From contig NZ_JAQMYP010000009.1 in the NCBI RefSeq assembly GCF_028369295.1, positions 124,001-188,000 of the forward strand: a DNA stretch of 64,000 nt, written 5' to 3'. A program made the translations under genes and the position numbers. The notes beneath the pieces were generated by a model, which searched no databases, had not been told where the DNA came from, and was given only the letters and a program-made list of their open reading frames with translations. Positions 61,578 through 64,000 of this stretch are shown piece after piece. The stretch comes from Streptomyces sp. HD. Its GTDB lineage: Bacteria > Actinomycetota > Actinomycetes > Streptomycetales > Streptomycetaceae. Every line of letters begins with the position of its first letter. Position 1 is the first letter of the stretch.

Positions 61578-63494
61578 TCACCCCCGCCGATCGGCGGGGG
61601 TGCGGCAGTCGTAGAGGCCGAAGTTGCCCCTGGTGCGCCAGCCGTAGGCCCCGGAGCGGATGCGCTTGCAATGGGACTTCACCCACGTCGTGGCGGGGGT
61701 GGTGGGTCGCAGGTGGGTGAGCAGCACGTAGCGGAGTTGGTGGGTGGCGATCAGGCTGCCGAGCTGCGGGGCGCTGGGGAAGGGGGTCTTCCCGGTGAAC
61801 CCGCCCATGACGAGCACGGGTTGGGACTGAGCGCGCAGCAGACGTTCCGCGGGGTAGGCGGCCTGCGTCGCGAGCAGGTACTTCTCGCCTCTGCGGTGCG
61901 CGATGAGGTAGTCCAGCAGGGCGGTGTCGCGCGCGCTGGGCCGGTCGAGCTCGGCCCGGCGGAGAGCGGACGGGTCGTGGAGAGCCCTGTGGTGGAACTC
62001 GCCGACCGGACCGGCCGTCGGGGACGTGGAGGCGCCCGCGTAGCGCGGGTCGAGGGACGAGACGGCCCAGCCGGCGGGTACGAGCAGAGTGGCCGCGATT
62101 CCGGCGGCCAGAGAGCCTTGGACCAGCCGCCGGGAGGCGCGTGACCCGCCGGACCACAGGCCGAACGTCCCGCACACCGCGAAGATCACGGCGAACACCA
62201 GCAGCCGGGAGGCGAACCAGGTCGGCCTGTCGAGTACGAGCGCCCAGGCCACCGTCAGCACGATCGCCGACGGCAGCCACAGCCGTCGTCGGCCGCCCGC
62301 CTCGTACGCGGACCAAAAGAGCGCGAGGCCGCCTCCGGCCAGCGCGGCGATCGCCGGTGCGAGCACGGCCGTGTAGTAGACGTGATTGCCGTTGGAGACG
62401 CTGAACACCACGGCATGGACGGCGAGCCAGCCGCCCCAGAGGAGGAAACCCGCACGCAGCGGGTCGGTCCGCGGCCGGCGGGCGCGCCAGATGAGGGCCG
62501 TGACGACGGCGAGCACGGCGAGCGGCAGGAACCAGGCGATCTGCGGGCCGACGGTGTGGTTGACGAGCATCCCCCAGCCGGTGTTTCCGGTCATGCGGCT
62601 GGCGGCGGTGGCCGGGACGGCGCCGAACGCGGTGGCGTCGTCGCTGAAGCGGCTCAGGCCGTTGTAGCCGAAGACCAGGCTGAAGGGGTTGTTGTTCGAC
62701 GTGGCGTCGACATACGGGCGGTTGGCCGCGGGAGTCACCCACGCGATCAGCGCCCACGAGCAGGAGACGGCCAGCGTGACCGCACCGCTCAGCAGGAGGC
62801 GCAGAGCCCTCTGCAACGGCGGGTTGGGCGCGGTGAGTTGATACACCACGGCGAAGACCGGCAGGACGAGCCAGGCCTGCAGCATCTTCGTCTGGAAGGC
62901 GAGCCCGACCCAGACGCCACACGTGATCAACGGGAGCAGCCGCCCGGTCCGTGCCGCCTTCTGCAGGGCGCCGGCGGCTGCCACCAGCAGGAGAGTGAGG
63001 GCGGTGTCCGGGATGGTGGCCCTGTTCAGTGCCACGGTGACCGGAGTGAAGGTGAGCGTCAGCGCGGCGATCAGCGCGGCGAACGGCCCGGCCCATGCCC
63101 GTACGATCCGGTGCAGCAGCCATACGGTGAGCACGCCCTCGATCACATGGGGCAGCGCGGCCGCCCACGTGTGCGGCCCGAAGATCCATACGGAGAGGGC
63201 ATCGGGCCAGAAGGCGCCGGGCACCTTGTCGAGGGTGATCGAACCGCTGGTGTCGAGACCGCCGAAGAAGAAGGCCCGCCAACTGGTGGCCATCGACCGT
63301 ATCGCCGCGCTGTAGTAGGGGTGGATCGCGGCGTGCCCCATGCCCCAGGCGTACAGCAGTGCGGCGACGCCCAGCACCGCGGCCAACGCAGGGCGTTCCC
63401 AGCGCGCCGGAGCTTCCGGCCGGTCGGCGCAGCGGTGCGATTCCCGGCGGAGGCCATGGGAGCCGGTGCTCCGGGCTGTGGGGATGACGGCCAT
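61578..63494 (-). CDS. ArnT-like (GT-C/GT39-83) membrane glycosyltransferase
   Basis: 638 aa from ATG 63494, about eleven helices. It has the GT-C pattern of a periplasmic loop after helix 1 (AAIRSMATSWRAFFFGGLDT, then SGSITLDKVPGAFWPDAL) with acidic residues, then FTPVTVALNRATIPDTALTL and a periplasmic C-terminal domain (LLDYLIAHRRGEKYLLATQA, GLYDCRTPADRRG). It uses polyprenyl-phosphate sugars outside the membrane to glycosylate lipid, protein or polymer. The acceptor is unknown. The longer open frame upstream belongs to the neighbouring gene's antisense. Confidence 0.85.
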   Translation of the reverse strand: MAVIPTARSTGSHGLRRESHRCADRPEAPARWERPALAAVLGVAALLYAWGMGHAAIHPYYSAAIRSMATSWRAFFFGGLDTSGSITLDKVPGAFWPDALSVWIFGPHTWAAALPHVIEGVLTVWLLHRIVRAWAGPFAALIAALTLTFTPVTVALNRATIPDTALTLLLVAAAGALQKAARTGRLLPLITCGVWVGLAFQTKMLQAWLVLPVFAVVYQLTAPNPPLQRALRLLLSGAVTLAVSCSWALIAWVTPAANRPYVDATSNNNPFSLVFGYNGLSRFSDDATAFGAVPATAASRMTGNTGWGMLVNHTVGPQIAWFLPLAVLAVVTALIWRARRPRTDPLRAGFLLWGGWLAVHAVVFSVSNGNHVYYTAVLAPAIAALAGGGLALFWSAYEAGGRRRLWLPSAIVLTVAWALVLDRPTWFASRLLVFAVIFAVCGTFGLWSGGSRASRRLVQGSLAAGIAATLLVPAGWAVSSLDPRYAGASTSPTAGPVGEFHHRALHDPSALRRAELDRPSARDTALLDYLIAHRRGEKYLLATQAAYPAERLLRAQSQPVLVMGGFTGKTPFPSAPQLGSLIATHQLRYVLLTHLRPTTPATTWVKSHCKRIRSGAYGWRTRGNFGLYDCRTPADRRG

Positions 63495-63562
63495 GGCGAA
63501 GGTCCTTGAAATCAGGGTTGAGGCGGAACACGCTCGGACTTCTGGTGGTGCCCGCCCGAGGC

Positions 63563-64000
63563 TCAGCGGACGCGATTCGCCAGTTTCGTGGCGTTGTTGA
63601 GCAGATACTCCAGCGGTCCGCGGCGGAAGAAACGGGACCAGACCGCCGCGAACACGGTGGCCCCGGCGATGAAGCAGAGGAGCAGCGCGGCGGAGGCGGA
63701 CTGCGGCGGGGTGGCCGCTTCGCCGGGCAGGGCGAGGATCACCAGGATGTGGCCCACGTACAGGGTCAGGGACATGGTGCCGACGGCGATGACCGGCGTT
63801 GCCAGGCGACGCAGCCACGGCAGTCGGTACAGGGCCACCGTCAGGCACAGGAGCACGGTGATCGCGATCCCCAGGCTGCCGATGAGGTCGAACGTGGAAC
63901 CGGTGTGCGGCTCGGCTGCCAGGAGCCCCCATGCGTCGGGGCCACCCAGCCCACCACCGACGGGCGAGTCGAAGGATCCCGATGCCATGGCGGCGTCCTT
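63563..64000 (-). CDS. DUF418-like membrane protein, C-terminal part, runs off the window
   Basis: The visible 145 residues (GSTFDLIGSLGIAITVLLCL, TPVIAVGTMSLTLYVGHILV, FAAVWSRFFRRGPLEYLLNN) align with the end of the protein at 50337 (FDIIGSLGVAI, KPVIAVGTMSLTAYVGHFV, SRFFRRGPLEYLLN). The start lies beyond the right edge. It ends 68 bp before the ArnT-like gene and is probably cotranscribed with it. Confidence 0.8.
   Translation of the reverse strand, partial: KDAAMASGSFDSPVGGGLGGPDAWGLLAAEPHTGSTFDLIGSLGIAITVLLCLTVALYRLPWLRRLATPVIAVGTMSLTLYVGHILVILALPGEAATPPQSASAALLLCFIAGATVFAAVWSRFFRRGPLEYLLNNATKLANRVR

Noticed and set aside
61423..63531. 702-residue alternative frame over the ArnT-like gene
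   Set aside because: Arg/Pro-rich out-of-frame reading; the membrane-helix pattern and GT-C motifs are in the other frame.

Overview
The window is high-GC DNA with the codon habits, leaderless-looking starts and gene content of Streptomyces: an hspR-dnaJ-grpE-dnaK operon with HAIR operators, a SAV2177-type methyltransferase, DUF2637 proteins and a pSAM2-like integrative element. Nearly all genes have strongly G/C-biased third codon positions. The main visible exception is about 36.6-39.4 kb, which is more AT-rich and looks imported.

Left chromosomal part (1-27.98 kb). Two divergent LuxR-type regulators are followed by an intergenic repeat cluster, two small genes, and the heat-shock operon read leftward (dnaK, grpE, dnaJ, hspR). 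The dnaK promoter is overlapped by an exact HspR inverted repeat. Next come a WecA/MraY-like membrane protein lacking key aspartates, a large membrane Fe-S (HdrD/CCG) oxidoreductase, a ChrB-like regulator with an MFS exporter, and a deletion scar fusing two gene fragments. A GNAT enzyme and a methyltransferase follow. Then come five FG-GAP beta-propeller exported proteins (16.0-25.1 kb), two or three of which share an ECF-like promoter motif. A 238-bp MITE-like element sits at the stop codon of one of them. A Yip1-domain protein, a phosphoribosyltransferase, dcd and a small zinc-ribbon gene lead to tRNA-Gly(CCC).

Island (27.94-47.4 kb). The 3' end of tRNA-Gly occurs three times as a 48-bp identical core (27939, 39941, 46996), each followed by a terminator and an integrase or integrase remnant in the same orientation. 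I read this as tandem accretion at one attB. Element A (about 12 kb) is a complete pSAM2-type AICE: int, xis, repSA, spd genes, traSA, an SCO3933-like gene, a korSA-like GntR gene and a Pif-like Nudix gene, with a DUF262 (GmrSD-type) gene and a membrane protein near its right end. Element B (about 7 kb) is decayed: its integrase is truncated at both ends, rep and tra are missing, and it carries a VOC protein, a 46-residue membrane peptide and a GH2 glycosidase. A third integrase scrap lies after the last core copy.

Right chromosomal part (47.5-64 kb). A two-component system is followed by a DUF418/DUF1624-like membrane protein, an ABC exporter gene frameshifted by a 31-nt palindromic segment at its signature motif, and a leftward cluster of envelope genes. 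That cluster holds a doubled TM-sensor-TM-HAMP protein with no output domain, PgsB and PgsC (poly-gamma-glutamate ligase and its membrane partner, without PgsA), an NlpC/P60 protein whose catalytic Cys is Ser, a CPA-type antiporter, an ArnT-like glycosyltransferase and a second DUF418-like protein cut by the window end. I infer that the cluster makes or handles a surface polymer.
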